DNA from: Calamus simplicifolius
Taxonomy: Eukaryota > Streptophyta > Magnoliopsida > Arecales > Arecaceae
NCBI GenBank assembly: GCA_900491605.1
Contig: UESW01005036.1
Span: forward strand, 207,303-271,302
Direction: 5' to 3'
Length of the DNA: 64,000 nt
The notes under the pieces: model-generated
What the model saw: only the letters and a program-made list of their open reading frames with translations
Database searches by the model: none
What the model was told of the DNA's origin: nothing
Part shown: piece by piece, positions 34,174 to 46,198 of the stretch
Layout: each line of letters starts with the position of its first letter
How positions within the stretch are numbered: the first letter of the stretch is position 1
Position numbers and translations under genes: made by a program

Positions 34174-36303
34174 ATGGCCCCCATCTCCCACATCCTATTG
34201 GAGATCGGGGAGGAACCATATTTCAAGCGTCCGGCTCCCTTGAAGTCCGGGGGCACTCGCAACAAGGATCTTTACTGCCAATACCACCGAGACTACGGCC
34301 ATGACACCGAAGACTGCCGCCATCTAAAAAAGGTCATCGAGGATTTGGTTCAGCAAGGCCATCTGGGCAAGTTTGTGCGAAGGAGGAATCTCCCCGCGAT
34401 GGGCCCCGCGGGGCCTCCAAGTCGTCCGGCTAGCATGGATAATGCCCCAACCGAAAAGACCATAGCTATGATCTCTTGGGGAACGGATGGTGGTTCGAAG
34501 AGGCCACGCGAGGGAATAGACTCTGTAATACCTTTTTTCGGAAAGGATCTAGATGGGGTAGTTAATAAGCACGACGACAGCGTCGTGGTTTCTATGACTA
34601 TAGCTAAACACCCTGTAAAAAGAATTTTAATTGATAGTGGGAGCTCTGTGGATGTCTTGAGTTACGAGGCTTTTGTTCGGATGAACTTATCAAGATCCTT
34701 GCTCCGACCCGTTGCCACACCACTAATGGGCTTCACGGGAGACTCAGTGAACGTCGAAGGCGAAATTGCTCTCCCGGTCACGGCTGGAACTCCTCCATGT
34801 CAGAGTTCAGTGGTCGTAAACTTCCTGGTGGTCCGGGTCCCGCTGGCTTATAACGCCATCTTGGGAAGACCGAGGCTGAACCTGCTGGATGCCGTGATCT
34901 CCACCAAGAGACTGTTGGTAAGATTCCCTACCAACGAAGGGATCGGAGAAATGAAGGGGGTGCAAAGCCCACTTCCGCCCTGCTATCATCTGTCGCCCAG
35001 TCCGCTGAGCGCAGAATTAGCGACAGCCTCTGAGTCGCTCGATCCTAGGGAGTTGGGAAGAAGGGGAGAGCCGGCAGAGCACCTTCTAACCCTCCCCTTA
35101 GACGATGACCCGGCAAGGACTATTCAGCTGGGGGCATCACTCCCAGAAGAGGCACGCCATCAACTCCTCACATTCCTGCGTGCCAACGCTGACGTCTTCG
35201 CATGGTCTTCCTCCGACATGCCGGGCGTCCCTGAAGAAGTAATTACCCATCGGCTTAACCTCAAGCCAGAGTGTCGGCCAATCCGACAGAAGAAGAGAAA
35301 CTTCGCTCTAGACAGACAGAAAGCTATCGACGAGGAGATCCGCAAGCTTAGGGCTGCGGGCCACATTCGGGAAGTTCACTACCCTGAATGGCTAGCTAAT
35401 GTGGTGCTAGTCCGCAAGGCCAACGGAAGCTGGAGAATGTGTGTAGATTTCACCGACCTCAACAAGGCGTGCCCCAAAGATAGCTTTTCACTACCTCGAA
35501 TCGATCAATTGGTGGATGCTACATCCGGCCATGAGGTCCTTAGCTTCATGGACGCTTTCTTCGGATACAACCAGATCCGGATGAATCCAGAGGATGAAGA
35601 AGCTACTTCCTTCATAACCGAAAAGGGTCTATATTGCTACAAGGTGATGCCTTTCGGGTTAAAGAATGCGGGGGCTACTTACCAGAGGCTGATGAACAAA
35701 GTCTTTGAAGGACAGATAGGGCGTAATATGGAAGTATATGTGGATGACATGCTGACGAAAAGCGTTCGTGCCCTTGACCACATCACAGATTTCGCAGAAA
35801 CTTTTGACAATCTTCGTCGATACCAGATGAAGCTGAATCCTCGCAAGTGTGCATTCGGAGTAACAGCTGGGAAGTTCTTGGGTTTCATGGTGACCCAGAG
35901 AGGAATTGAAGCAAACCCGGACAAAGTCCAAGCCATCTTGGACATGAGGCCTCCTGCCAACAAGAAGGAAGTACAACGCCTGACAGGAAGAATAGCCGCC
36001 TTAAGCCGCTTCCTATCCAAGTCCGCGGAAAGGTGCCTGCCTTTCTTCAAGGCGCTTCGCAGAATCAATAAGTTTGAGTGGACGAGAGAATGTCAGGAGG
36101 CGTTCGAAGGGTTAAAGGAATTCTTATCTACCCCGCCGCTGCTAGCCAAGTCGACGGGTGGAGAGGAACTCCTTCTGTACCTTGCGGCCTCTTCTGAGGC
36201 TGTCAGCTCTGTGTGGCCCGTGTGGACACTGATGGCACACAAAGGCCAGTACACTATACAAGTAAGGTGCTTCATGATGCTGAGACTCGATACTCAAACA
36301 TGA
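34174..36303 (+). pseudogene. pol: Gypsy gag C-terminus, protease and reverse transcriptase
   Basis: An open stretch of 709 codons. Near residue 35 is a zinc-binding cluster, CQYHRDYGHDTEDC. Near residue 150 is the aspartic protease site ILIDSGSSVDVLS. Near residue 400-540 is the reverse transcriptase: VRKANGSWRMCVDFTDLNKA, FMDAFFGYNQI, MPFGLKNAGATYQRLMN and the catalytic YVDDM (35,734-35,749). The connection domain follows (KFLGFMVTQRGIEANPDK, LTGRIAALSRFL). The frame is lost near 36,200: the RNase H start (HYTSKVLHDAETRYS) is one base out, and a second base is missing near 36,302. Confidence 0.92.
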
Positions 36304-37408
36304 AAAAATCATCTTTGCGTTAATCGTGTCTGCCCAGCGGCTGCGGCCATACTTCCAAGCCCACCCGATCGCGGTAATCACTGACCAGCCTCTAAAGATA
36401 ATTTTAGCTCGTCCGGATACTTCTGGCCGGCTGGCCAGGTGGGCCCTCAAGCTGGGGGAGTTTGATTTATCTTTCCGCCCTCGTTCGGCCATGAAGTCTC
36501 AAGTCTTGGCGGATTTCTTGATCGAATGTACTTGGGGAACCGAGTTATCCAAAGAACTTCCGACGGACACTCAACCCTTGGAAGCCGGTGATGATGAGTG
36601 GGTCCTTCACGTAGATGGGGCATCGAACTCTTAAGGGAGTGGAGCAGGCCTCATCTTGGCTAACTCGGATGGGGTGGTTACTGAGTGTGCACTTCGCTTC
36701 CTCTTTCCAGCCACTAATAACCAGGCGGAATATGAGGCTTTGTTATCCGGAGTAAGATTGGCTCGGGAGCTTGGGGTGAAACGCCTTAGAGCTTTTACCG
36801 ACTCCCAATTGGTTGCTGGCCAGATTACCAAGGAGTACGAGGCAAAGGATCCCATCATGGCCTGCTACTTAGACGCGGTGTTCTCAATGGTTTCTCCATT
36901 CACTCACTTCAGCGTCAGCTACATTCCTCGACAAGAGAATGCTAGAGCTGACGCCCTATCCCATCTCGCCGCCTCAGCTGATGGGATGTTGGGAAAGGCT
37001 TACGTGGAGCACCTAGAAGCCCCAAGCATTGATGCACCAATAGAAACTTTACCAGTGGAGCAGGAGCCTTCCTGGATGGACGCCTATGTTCAATACTTTA
37101 CTGAAGGTATCCTCCCAGAAGACCCTGCCGAAGCTAGGAAGCTTAAGAGACGGGCCCCAAAGTTCTTCCTTATGGAGGGAAGGCTCTACCGAAGGTCATT
37201 CTCATACCCTATCCTCAAGTGTGTCGGTCCTACCGACGCCAATTATATTTTGCGAGAGATACACGAGAGGATATGCGGAAGCCATCTGGGGGGCAGGGCT
37301 CTTGCATATAAAGCTCTACGTCAAGGGTATTACTGGTTGAACTTGTTAAAAGGTGTGACAGCTGCCAGCGTCACGCCAACGTCCAACATCAACCTGCGTC
37401 CCAGCTGA
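36304..37408 (+). pseudogene. pol: Gypsy RNase H and start of integrase, interrupted
   Basis: The first part ends EWVLHVDGASNS at an in-frame TAA (36,632-36,634). The same frame resumes GSGAGLILANSDGVV, so this is one nonsense change, probably CAA to TAA. It continues with NNQAEYEALLSGVRLA, FTDSQLVAGQI and YIPRQENARADALSHLA, the RNase H catalytic blocks. Next comes the integrase N-terminal zinc region (REIHERICGSHLGG, ALRQGYYW). The second half of the HHCC finger (CDSCQRHAN) is out of frame at about 37,355-37,380 and some residues before it are missing. Confidence 0.9.
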
Positions 37409-37446
37409 CCCCTCTGGCTGCACCGTGGCCCTTCGCACAATGGGGC

Positions 37447-38283
37447 ATGGACATCCTAGGACCTTTCCCTCCTGCCTCCGGACAGCGTAAGTTCCTAGTT
37501 GTAGCCGTCGATCATTTCACTAAATGGATCGAGGCAGAAGCTCTCGCTAAAATCACAGAAGCCAAAGTAAGGGCTTTCTTTTGGAAATCCGTGGTGTGCC
37601 GGTTCGGGCTACCACACACCCTAGTTACAGACAATGGCCGACAATTTGATAACGCGGCCTTCCGAGAATTCTGTGAGGGCCTGGGCATCCGTCACCGGTT
37701 CACCTCAATAGGGCATCCCCAAACCAACGGCGCAGCCGAGGTGACTAATCGCATCATCCTCCAAGGGCTCAGGGCTCGACTGGATAGCTGTAAAGGGCGC
37801 TGGGTAGAAGAACTTTCTAGTGTGTTGTGGGCCTACCACACTACGCCGCGAGCACCCACAGGGGAAACTCCCTTCAGCCTGGTCTTTGGGACCGAGGCGG
37901 TCATCCCCGTGGAAATAGGAGCTCCTAGTCCTCGGACGGAATTATACCATGAAGAAAGCAACTCGAACCAGCTGAGAGCTAATCTGGATTTAGTAGAAGA
38001 ACTGCGAGATCAAGCGCAACTTCGTATGGCAGCGTTCCGCCAGCGAGTGGCCAAACACTACAACTCTCGGGTGCGACCCAGGACATTCCGGCTCGGAGAC
38101 CTTGTCCTACGAAGAGCTGAAGTGTCCAAGCCGACGGAAGGGGGCAAGCTAGCACCAAAATGGGAAGGACCATACCGTGTCAAGGAGGTGCTCCGCCATG
38201 GGGCGTATAGAGTCGAAGAGCTAGACGGGAAACCGCTTCCCCGAACTTGGAATGCCAACAACTTACGCCGGTACTATCAATAA
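37447..38283 (+). pseudogene. pol: Gypsy integrase core and C-terminal domain
   Basis: Reads MDILGPFPPASGQRKFLVVA, then VDHFTKWIEAEAL. The DDE residues are visible: D in VAVDHFTKW, D in LVTDNGRQFDN, and E in the segment after GHPQTNGAAE. The C-terminal part has GDLVLRR and the GPYRVKEVLRHGAYRVEELD core and stops TAA at 38,281-38,283. The core itself is open and well preserved, but it is cut off from RNase H by the upstream frameshift. Confidence 0.92.
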
Positions 38284-38339
38284 AACTTTAGTGTTATCTG
38301 TTTGATGCCTGAATAATAGACATGTTCTTATTTTCGAAT

Positions 38340-39660
38340 GAGTATGTTCAACAAAAGACCGGATCCGCTCCAGCAATTAAAGACCAACTTCGCGTTGGCA
38401 CCTAAGACCGGCACCCAGCGTCGGCAACAGAAGACCGGATCCGCTCCGGCAACTAAAGACCAACTCCGCGTTGGCATCCAAGACCAGCGCCCAGCGTCGG
38501 CAACAGAAGACCGGATCCGCTCCGACAATTAAAGACCAACTCCGCGTTGGCACCTATGACCGGCTCCCAGCGTCGGCAACAGAAGACCGGATCCGCTCTG
38601 GCAATTAAAGACCAACTCCGCGTTGGCACCTATGACCGGCGCCCAACATCGGCAACAGAAGACCGGATCCGCTCCGGCAATTAAAGACCAACTCCGCGTT
38701 GGCACCTAAGACCGGCGCCCAGCGTCGGCAACAGAAGACCAGATCCGCTCTGACAATTAAAGACCAACTCCGCGTTGGCACCTATGACCGGCGCCCAGCG
38801 TCGGCAACAGAAGACCGGATCCGCTCCGGCAATTAAAGACCAACTCCGCGTTGGCACCTAAGACCGGTGCCCAGCGTTGGCAACAGAAGACCGGATCCGC
38901 TCCGGCTATTAAAGACCAACTCCGCGTTGGCACCTAAGACCGGCGCCCAGCGTCGGCAACAGAAGACCGGATCCGCTCCGGCAATTAAAGACCAACTCCG
39001 CGTTGGCACCTAAGACCGGCGCCCAGCGTCGGCAACAGAAGACCGGATCCGCTCCGGCAATTAAAGACCAACTCCGCGTTGGCACCTAAGACCGGCGCCC
39101 AGCGTCGGCAACAGAAGATCGGATCCGCTCCGGCAATTAAAGACCAACTCCGCGTTGGCACCTATGACCGGCGCCCAGCGTCGGCAACAGAAGACCGGAT
39201 CCGCTCCGGCAATCAAAGACCAACTCCACGTTGGCACCTATGACCGGCGCCCAGCGTAGGCAACAGAAGACCGGATCCACTCCGGCAATTAAAGACCAAC
39301 TCCGCGTTGGCACCTATGACCGGCGCCCAGCGTCGGCAACAGAAGACCGGATCCGCTCCGGCAAAGGAAGACCAACTCCGCGTTGGCACCTAAGACCGAC
39401 GCCCAGCATCGGCAACAAAAGACCGGATCCGCTCCGGCAACGAAAGACAAACTCCGTGTTGGCACCTAAGATCGGCGCCCAGCGTCGGCGATAAAGACCG
39501 GATCCGCTCCGGCAATGAAAGACCAACTCTGCGTTGGCACCTAAGACCGGCGCCCAGCGTCGGCAACAGAAGACCGGATCTGCTCCGGCAACTAAAGACC
39601 AACTCCGCGTTGGCATCCAAGACCGGCACTTAACGTCAGCCGTAGAGACCAACTCTGTGT
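38340..39660. repeat. 76-bp tandem array, about 17 copies
   Basis: The unit runs aagaccggatccgctccggc, aattaaagaccaactccgcg, ttggcacctatgaccggcgc and ccagcgtcggcaacag. About 17 copies with few differences occur between integrase and the antisense ORF. The unit length is not a multiple of three, so frames drift and the frames read in it are artefacts. Its ccagcgtcggc core also occurs in the LTR minisatellite. Confidence 0.92.
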
Positions 39661-40065
39661 TGGCACCGAGGACCACCGAATAACAGCGTCATGGTTCACG
39701 GTCCTATCTAGCGTAACCTACTATACATATTCCTATCAACTGGCAGTTCACAGTGGTTCGAACAAAAGAAGCTGATCATAGTGAAGGAGCAAAAGAGATT
39801 AAAAATATTATTGATAATAAGGATTACAAAATTGCCGACTCAAATCGGGCACGACCGACACAAGGAGAAAAACCGAAAAGTTGTTAATGAGCATCCGAGG
39901 GCGGGGCGTCATCCTCGGGGACGTCGTCGGGCTTCAGCTCCTCGATGTCTTTCAGGTCGTAAAGCTCCTGGATTTTCTTTTTACAATCTTGGAAGCCAGC
40001 GTCATAAGCTAGCACCGCTGACTCGGCTACCTCGTCATCGAAGGCTTCAGATTTCTTGTAATCCT
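39661..40065. other. Gypsy internal spacer, downstream part of antisense ORF
   Basis: Non-repetitive sequence between the array and the main antisense frames. The minus strand continues an acidic, charged reading into 39,900-40,065, probably the C-terminus of the antisense protein. Confidence 0.4.
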
Positions 40066-42290
40066 CTATGGCATCGGCCCCCTTCTTTTCCGCTTCGACG
40101 CTCTTCTTTGGGCCTCCACCACTACCGCCTCCAGATCCACGATCTTAGTTACGTATTGGCGGGTGGCTTCCTTGGCCGCCTTGGTCTCTTCAGAGGCAGA
40201 ACTCAGTTGAGTCTTTAAAACACATACCTCCTGCTCTGCTGCCATCAGCTTCTCCTCGGCCGCCATCAGCCTCTCCTCGGCCTCTTTTTGCTTTTCTTCT
40301 GCCACCTGAGCATTGTCCAGCTCATTGGCAGCGCGGCGCTGGGCAACTTCCAGCGCGTATTCAGCTTTTTCGGCTCTAGCCGAGTAACCTCTATCTCGCC
40401 CTTCAGGGTGGCCCGGGTGTCCTCTAGAGCCATCGCCGCCTTTTCTGCTTGACTTGAAGGGAGACCATCTCCTCCCGCGCTTGCTCAATGGCGGTGTCGC
40501 TCAAAGTCCAGAGATCTTTGAGGGCGACAAGGGAGTTCAAGGCCTGGAAAAAACATCCAGATATAAAGAAAGCAAAAGGGGAAAAGAAAAAGGACAATAA
40601 TAGCACAAAAACTCACCCAGAGGTGCGCCACCGAGGCTTCACGAAAAAAGGTAACACACCCCTGACCTTGGAGGTACTCTTGCACCTCCGCCACTGAAGC
40701 TTCCTCTATGACCCGTGTAGCCCAGCGGCTATGGTTTGCCAGCATTGATTGGAAGGAGGGATCGATACTCCTCCCTTCCCTGGCGTCGGACCTACCGAGG
40801 CTGATCCCGCCTCGGAGCCTGCCGCATCCGGCCCCTTAGCGGGCAGGGGCGCTTCAGCTGCCGCCCCCGTAGGGGGCAAGGCTGCGACTGGAGTTGCCGC
40901 TATTATCGTCGGAGCCTTATCCGTTTCTTTAGGAGTGGGAGGCGGCGTCTTCCCATCAGGAGATACGTCAAGTAAAATAATTGGAGGAGCCGGAGCTGGA
41001 GATTCTTCCTCCGGCGGGCCTTGCTCCACCTCCTTGCCGGCCCTGGCCTTCGCCGCGTCTTCCATGACGGGTTCTTCGGCTTGGGGTTGGGCCGCCTCGC
41101 CTATACGCACGGGCCCCACTGCTTTGGCTTCCTGAGTGTCGACCCCTTTAGTGTCGGCCCTTTTGGGGCCGCCCTTCTTCGAGACCTTGGCACGTAGGGG
41201 CTTCACGACTATAGTTCCTCCGGTGTCGGCCACCCCAGCGTCGGTCTCTCTGCCACCAACCCTCCCGGCGTCGGCCCTCTTGGGAACCTTGGCGGCAGCC
41301 CTCCCTTCGGTAGGGGACACAGTCCCCGTGGCCTTCCTCTTCTTGGCGGCCACCTGCTTAAGCTCATGCAAAGTCGGCGCCATCCCTACACAAGCAAGGA
41401 TAGTTAAAAAAAAAAAAAAAAAAAGAGAAAAGAACAGAGAAGAGAGGCGAGTAGTCTAGTGCTCACCCCTCGAGGGAATTAACCGGCACGGTGAAGATTC
41501 TCCTCGGCTAAAGCTTATTACACGAGGATGTCGGCAGTCAGAAGCTGCCCAAATGCCATCCGGTCTCGTGGAAGGATGGAGGAGTCCCTATTGGCGTCGA
41601 TGTTGGGTATCCCCCAGCTTCCACGAACCCCGCTGACGTCCGCAAAGAAAAACTTGTCCTTCCACCCTTTAACGGAAGTAGGAAGGCACAACCTAAGAAT
41701 CCTATTGGATCTAGGAGTGAAAGACCACCACCCGACTGTTTGCGAAGGGTATAGAAGCTGCGGAACAAGGAAATGCTGGCCTCTATGCCTTGCAGATGGC
41801 AGAGTACAAAAAACCGACAATAGTTCGGAAGGAGTTGGGAACTAAGTTGGGAGGGGTCAAGGAGTACCGATCTAGAAGATTAAGGATAAAAGGGTGGATC
41901 GGTAACCGGAGCCCGGCCTTAAAAAAGGCTCCGTACAAAGCAACCCTTCCGGAACGGGAAGAGTTACCCTGTCATTAGGGGTGGGAGCGAAAAGGTGAAG
42001 GTCCGAAGGGAAGTATACCTGGCTCTTAAGTTTCGCGATGTCCTAGCAGACATGGTCGACGCAGTCCCTTCGGGGACTCCTTGGCAACCCTAGAAGGACC
42101 GGCAACCGCCGGCTGGCTCCGACGGAAGTCCGTCCGCCGGCCGGACGAATCCCGGTTGGGGGACGATGACTGGTCGTGGCTCCGGTGAATGGTTAGAAGA
42201 TGGGTGGACCATTGGATGGACTGGGACTCAGAAGACGGGGAAGAACCCCCCCAGGAACCGAAATGGAGCAAGAAGGAGAGGAAGCCATGG
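40066..42290 (-). pseudogene. Antisense ORF of Tat-type Gypsy (plant transposon protein)
   Basis: Read from right to left on the minus strand. An N-terminal start (MASSPSCSISVPGG at about 42,285) loses frame in a G run. A segment at about 41,820-41,518 gives GWWSFTPRSNRILRLCLPTS and VKGWKDKFFFADV, which fits the putative gypsy-type transposon domain (Transposase_28). A Pro/Ala/Lys-rich linker follows at 41,383-40,706 (MAPTLHELKQVAAKKRKATG). Then comes a long coiled coil at 40,488-40,066 (AEERLMAAEEKLMAAEQEVC). Several frameshifts, and short intron-like gaps, separate them. Its function in such elements is unknown. Confidence 0.7.
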
Positions 42291-42690
42291 GAACTAACCT
42301 GAGAAAACTCGAGCCCAAGACAGAGCACGGAGAGAATGAACAAGGACAGAAGCGCTAGCGGACTCGAAAGGGGGCAATGGCGGAAGAAATGGGGAAGAGA
42401 GAAGATAAGGGCAATTTGCCTCATGGCGCCATCTCAAACACCCCCAATCGTCCGATCCAACCACGCGTCCGTCTTCAGTTGGGAGGCGTTTCGAAGACCT
42501 GCCAATACGATAACTCGAAAAGACCGGCAAAAGGGGGAGCCAACCTTATCGCAATGATACCGTCCCTTTTCGTAACACTGCCCGAGGGAAATCCTCCCTA
42601 ATCCCAACAAAGGCGAAATGATAACGCGGAAACCGGCCACCTAGAGGATATTCGCACCCCTTTCGCGGGTAAATAAACGCTCACCCATCT
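42291..42690. other. Gypsy spacer before 3' LTR
   Basis: Probable promoter/leader region for the antisense ORF. No motif could be assigned with confidence. Confidence 0.3.
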
Positions 42691-42704
42691 CAGGGGCGGG
42701 GGGG
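42691..42704 (+). promoter_or_regulatory. Polypurine tract
   Basis: caggggcgggggggg lies just before the 3' LTR start (TGATACGGC), in the position of the plus-strand primer. Confidence 0.75.
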
Positions 42705-42708
42705 CATC

Positions 42709-43553
42709 TGATACGGCTGGCCGTTTCCTTCGGGTAGTATTATCTTCTGCGCGATTTTCGAAAGCAATGATGTGACAACAAAACCCAAAGCCTCCAGCAT
42801 CGGTCTTCAGACCCGGCCTCCAGAGCCAGACAGCCAGCGTCGACCTCTTGAGCCAGATAGCCAGCGTCAGCCTCTTGAGCCAAACAGCCAGCGTCGGCCT
42901 CCAGAGACAGACAGCCAGCGTCGGCCTCTTGAGCCAGACAGCCAGCGTCGGCCTCCAGAGCCAGACAGCCAGCGTCGGCCTCCAGAGCCAAACAGCCAGC
43001 ATCGGCCTCCAGAGCCAGACAGCCAGCGTCGGCCACCAGCGCCGGCTCCCGGCGTCGGCCTCCAGCGTCGGCCCCCAGTGTCGACCTTCATACAAGGATT
43101 AGTCCTAGGCAACTGACCCCGCGATCTTAGTTCTGCTACCGAATACCTCACTTACCAAAATCACGGGCCAGTGTTTGCCTGATCAGCAGTTACCGCTATA
43201 AGCGGCCCTTATCCAGCAACAATCCAACAACTTACCGTTCGATGAAACGTCACAACGGAACAGATCCACGGTTCCAACAGACCAAGGTATACGGATCCCC
43301 GACAGGTATAAAAGGAGGACCCGAGCTCCATGCAAAGGGGCTCTCTCTCTCTCTCTCAAAAATAAACTTGCTACAACAATTCTACAAACATCATATCTCT
43401 GTCCGATGACTCACTAACTAGAGCGTCGGAGGGTCCCCGCCGGAACCACCGGTCCGGGACTTTTTGCAGGATCTTGGAGGAAGACGGCGGCCTTTCTACG
43501 CACCCGGTGATTCCAGCCTGCCCGACGTTCACCTACGTGATTCGGCCGCAACA
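42709..43553 (+). repeat. 3' LTR
   Basis: Starts TGATACGGCTGGCCG and ends ttcggccgcaaca. It has about eight or nine 27-bp minisatellite units (42,820-43,050), more than the 5' LTR. TATAAAA box near 43,307. The next bases, attat, begin the right copy of the 280-bp direct repeat. Confidence 0.92.
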
Positions 43554-43830
43554 ATTATGATTCTTATTCTAGCTCGATAACCATTCTCATTCTTTTCATG
43601 TGAACTATTTTCATCACACCCAATATTCTCATCTCTTTTTAGTTGACCTCGCACCTTTCTCTCACCTACGATATTCCCTCTTATCACATCATCATCATTA
43701 ATCACGAGTTCTTACTCATCCTCCATAATACTCTTCTCATACTATCATCATTGTCAATCATAAGCTCTTCCTCTCCCCCCATAATATAGGAGACATTTGT
43801 GAATGGTTATCTTGACAAATATACTATATT
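43554..43830. repeat. Direct repeat flanking Gypsy, right copy
   Basis: Near-identical to 31,674-31,953 with a few substitutions and one-base gaps. After it, copy B continues cgtacattaaaaaagatata as copy A does after 18,573. Confidence 0.85.
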
Positions 43831-46016
43831 CGTACATTAAAAAAGATATATCAAGAAGCCCTAAGGGTCATTCTTTTATCTCTTCTTTGAAACTCAAGAG
43901 TTGGTTTATTATGATCTTCTTTTAGTTATTAATTTGTAGGTTTATTTATTTATAAATAAATATTATATTGAGTATGTATATCAAAAGATCAAAAATAATC
44001 AAATTTTAAAGTCTTTTAGGACAATAGAAAAATTAAAAATAAGGACTGCTTCTGATTTGAGATTTAGATAAACCAAATAATAATAATAATATAATAATAA
44101 TAATTAATTCATTACAATTTTGATTTCAAAACAAATAAGTAGAGAAAATAAGTGATTTCCATTCCAATTTGATGAAATTCGATTCTAATTCCAATGTTGA
44201 ATCAAACATGCCTTAACATTACTACAAACCATAGTAATTCAATATTTATTTGAGAGATAGGCATCTAAAATAATTAAAATTTGATAGTCCCACATTATGC
44301 TCTTATCTTCTCCCTACACTCTTTCAGCCCTATCCGCAAACTCTCCTAGCTTGCACTCTCACCCACCCACACATAATATATAATATAATATAATATAATA
44401 TAATATAATATATAGTTTATAATAATATTATCAAATGTAGTAATCTTGCATTCCCAAAAATTGAGTTAATATTAATATTACCAGGACAAGCCAACACTAT
44501 ATTATTGCATTAATTCTTGATAATCTGATTATCAAGTGCGAAATGATCAAGAAGTAATATTCTTGATAATATATGTTATCTCGAATAAACCACCACATGG
44601 TCTTTAACTTCATGGTGTGGCTTGTATTAATGTGATTCAAACTGTAAGTTGATGAATGTGACATTATGAGTGGTTGAAGAGAACATAAGCCTGTCAATGT
44701 ATTTTTATGATTCCTGTTTACTTGTATTTTCTGCTTTCAAACTGAATCTAAGCTGCTAATAAGATGCTTGTTTAAGGAATTAGAAAGAGTACGAGGACTG
44801 TAGGGGTTTCTTGTGAAAGTAAACTACATCCTTTTGTTAGATATAATCTAATGATTGAAAAGTTTGTTAGCAAAGAAGCATAAGGGCTATTACATGAAGA
44901 TGTAACAGCTGATATACACTTTCTCTGTAACACAGTTTATAGCTATAATATGTAACATATAACATCTATTTTTAAATTTGTACCATAAATTACAGCTTGA
45001 GCAAGCTGAAGAAACCTCAAGCAATTCATATATATATATTACAAACAATTAATTAGTTAATGAGAATCAAAGTGTAGTAGTTTGAATAGTTTACAAATAA
45101 ATAAGGACATTTACAGTGACACAAGAGCCATAATGAAGAATGTGCAAAAAGAAAAAAAAAGTGTCATAATATTTTTTCTTCAACTTTACCATTTATTTTA
45201 AAACATGCAACAATGTAGGTTGAAGAAACAAAGCATGGTGCTCCCTTTAGTCTCACATAATTTCTTTCTGAAGCACATTTTTCACTCTCCATTAACTTCT
45301 CAACTTCCAGACCTTGTACTGGAAATTGTTTTTTTTTTAAAAAAAAAAATAATAACATAGTTCTTCTTATGGGCAAGCTTGATAAATGGTAATGAGATGT
45401 CATGGAGATGCATCTAGATAGCTGCATAACATTGCTACACAACAACTATACCAAGTTGGCGTTGTACACCCTCAGAGGGTGCTTTACTTGGAATTTATCG
45501 ACAGATTCTATTTTTCACTCTCACGTCCATGCCATGCACATGCTGCTGCCCATCCATCCCTCGGTTGGGGCTTCACCTTGGATTTGTGCTCTTACCTTGC
45601 AATAGACTTTACCTTAAAATACCAATTCTAATTAAAGCCTGTGGAGAAACCCAATAATTAGTGACTCCCAGTGTTTAAAGAAAAAATGACCTCACCTAAT
45701 CATTTTCCAGGACTTTTTGTGAACTGATATTTTCTATGCTCCTATCCATAGAATGTATAATTGGGCCGGATAGTTTGGGTGCGTTATCATAAGAACAATT
45801 AATATATAGTTTCATTCTCTCTTTCTATTGTTTATATATGTTTCGGGGTGATGTATATCTCTAGAAACTAATTATATATCTCTTTTATATGCTAAGTTGT
45901 CCCTGAACGTGTAACTGATCATTGGTTTTCGGCACCTTAGGATTCGGCTTGTTTTGTTTACAACGCAACAAAAAGATCGCAACAGAAAGAAAAATGGTTG
46001 AAATGCTTCTGACATA

Positions 46017-46198
46017 TTCATTTTAGTTAAACTTTTTCAGACATATTCCTTTTAGTTATAGTTTTTAGGGATAAGAGGGATAGGGAATATCTCCCTTTAT
46101 CATCCCCTATTTCAAACACTCCCTTAAATAGTTATAGCTTTTGAGAATAAAAGGAGATATCCAGGATATCCCCTCTTATTTTTTATTTCAAACACTAC
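46017..46198. mobile_element. Truncated Tourist-like MITE in copy B
   Basis: Only the right end (atttcaaacactacc then taa) and adjacent interior remain. The left part is missing with flanking DNA compared with copy A. Confidence 0.65.

Larger units (their letters stand above)
31972..43553 (+). mobile_element. Ty3/Gypsy (Tat-type) LTR retrotransposon, defective
   Basis: Order: 5' LTR 31,972-32,746; primer site; gag; protease; reverse transcriptase; RNase H; integrase to 38,283; a 76-bp tandem array; an antisense ORF region about 40,066-42,290; purine tract; 3' LTR 42,709-43,553. The integrase after RNase H marks Ty3/Gypsy, and the antisense ORF between pol and the 3' LTR is typical of Tat-type elements (Grande, Retand, Ogre relatives). 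All coding parts have frameshifts or stops. The LTRs differ in length (about 775 and 845 bp), mainly by minisatellite copy number, and show several C-to-T or G-to-A differences. It sits in copy B of the duplication. Confidence 0.92.

Noticed and set aside
38340..39660. CRISPR-like look of regularly spaced repeats
   Set aside because: The units are contiguous 76-bp tandem repeats with no variable spacers, in a plant retrotransposon.
45164..45445. 93-codon minus-strand frame in copy B as a gene
   Set aside because: In copy A the same segment (about 19,900-20,170) has indels that break it, and no family was recognised.
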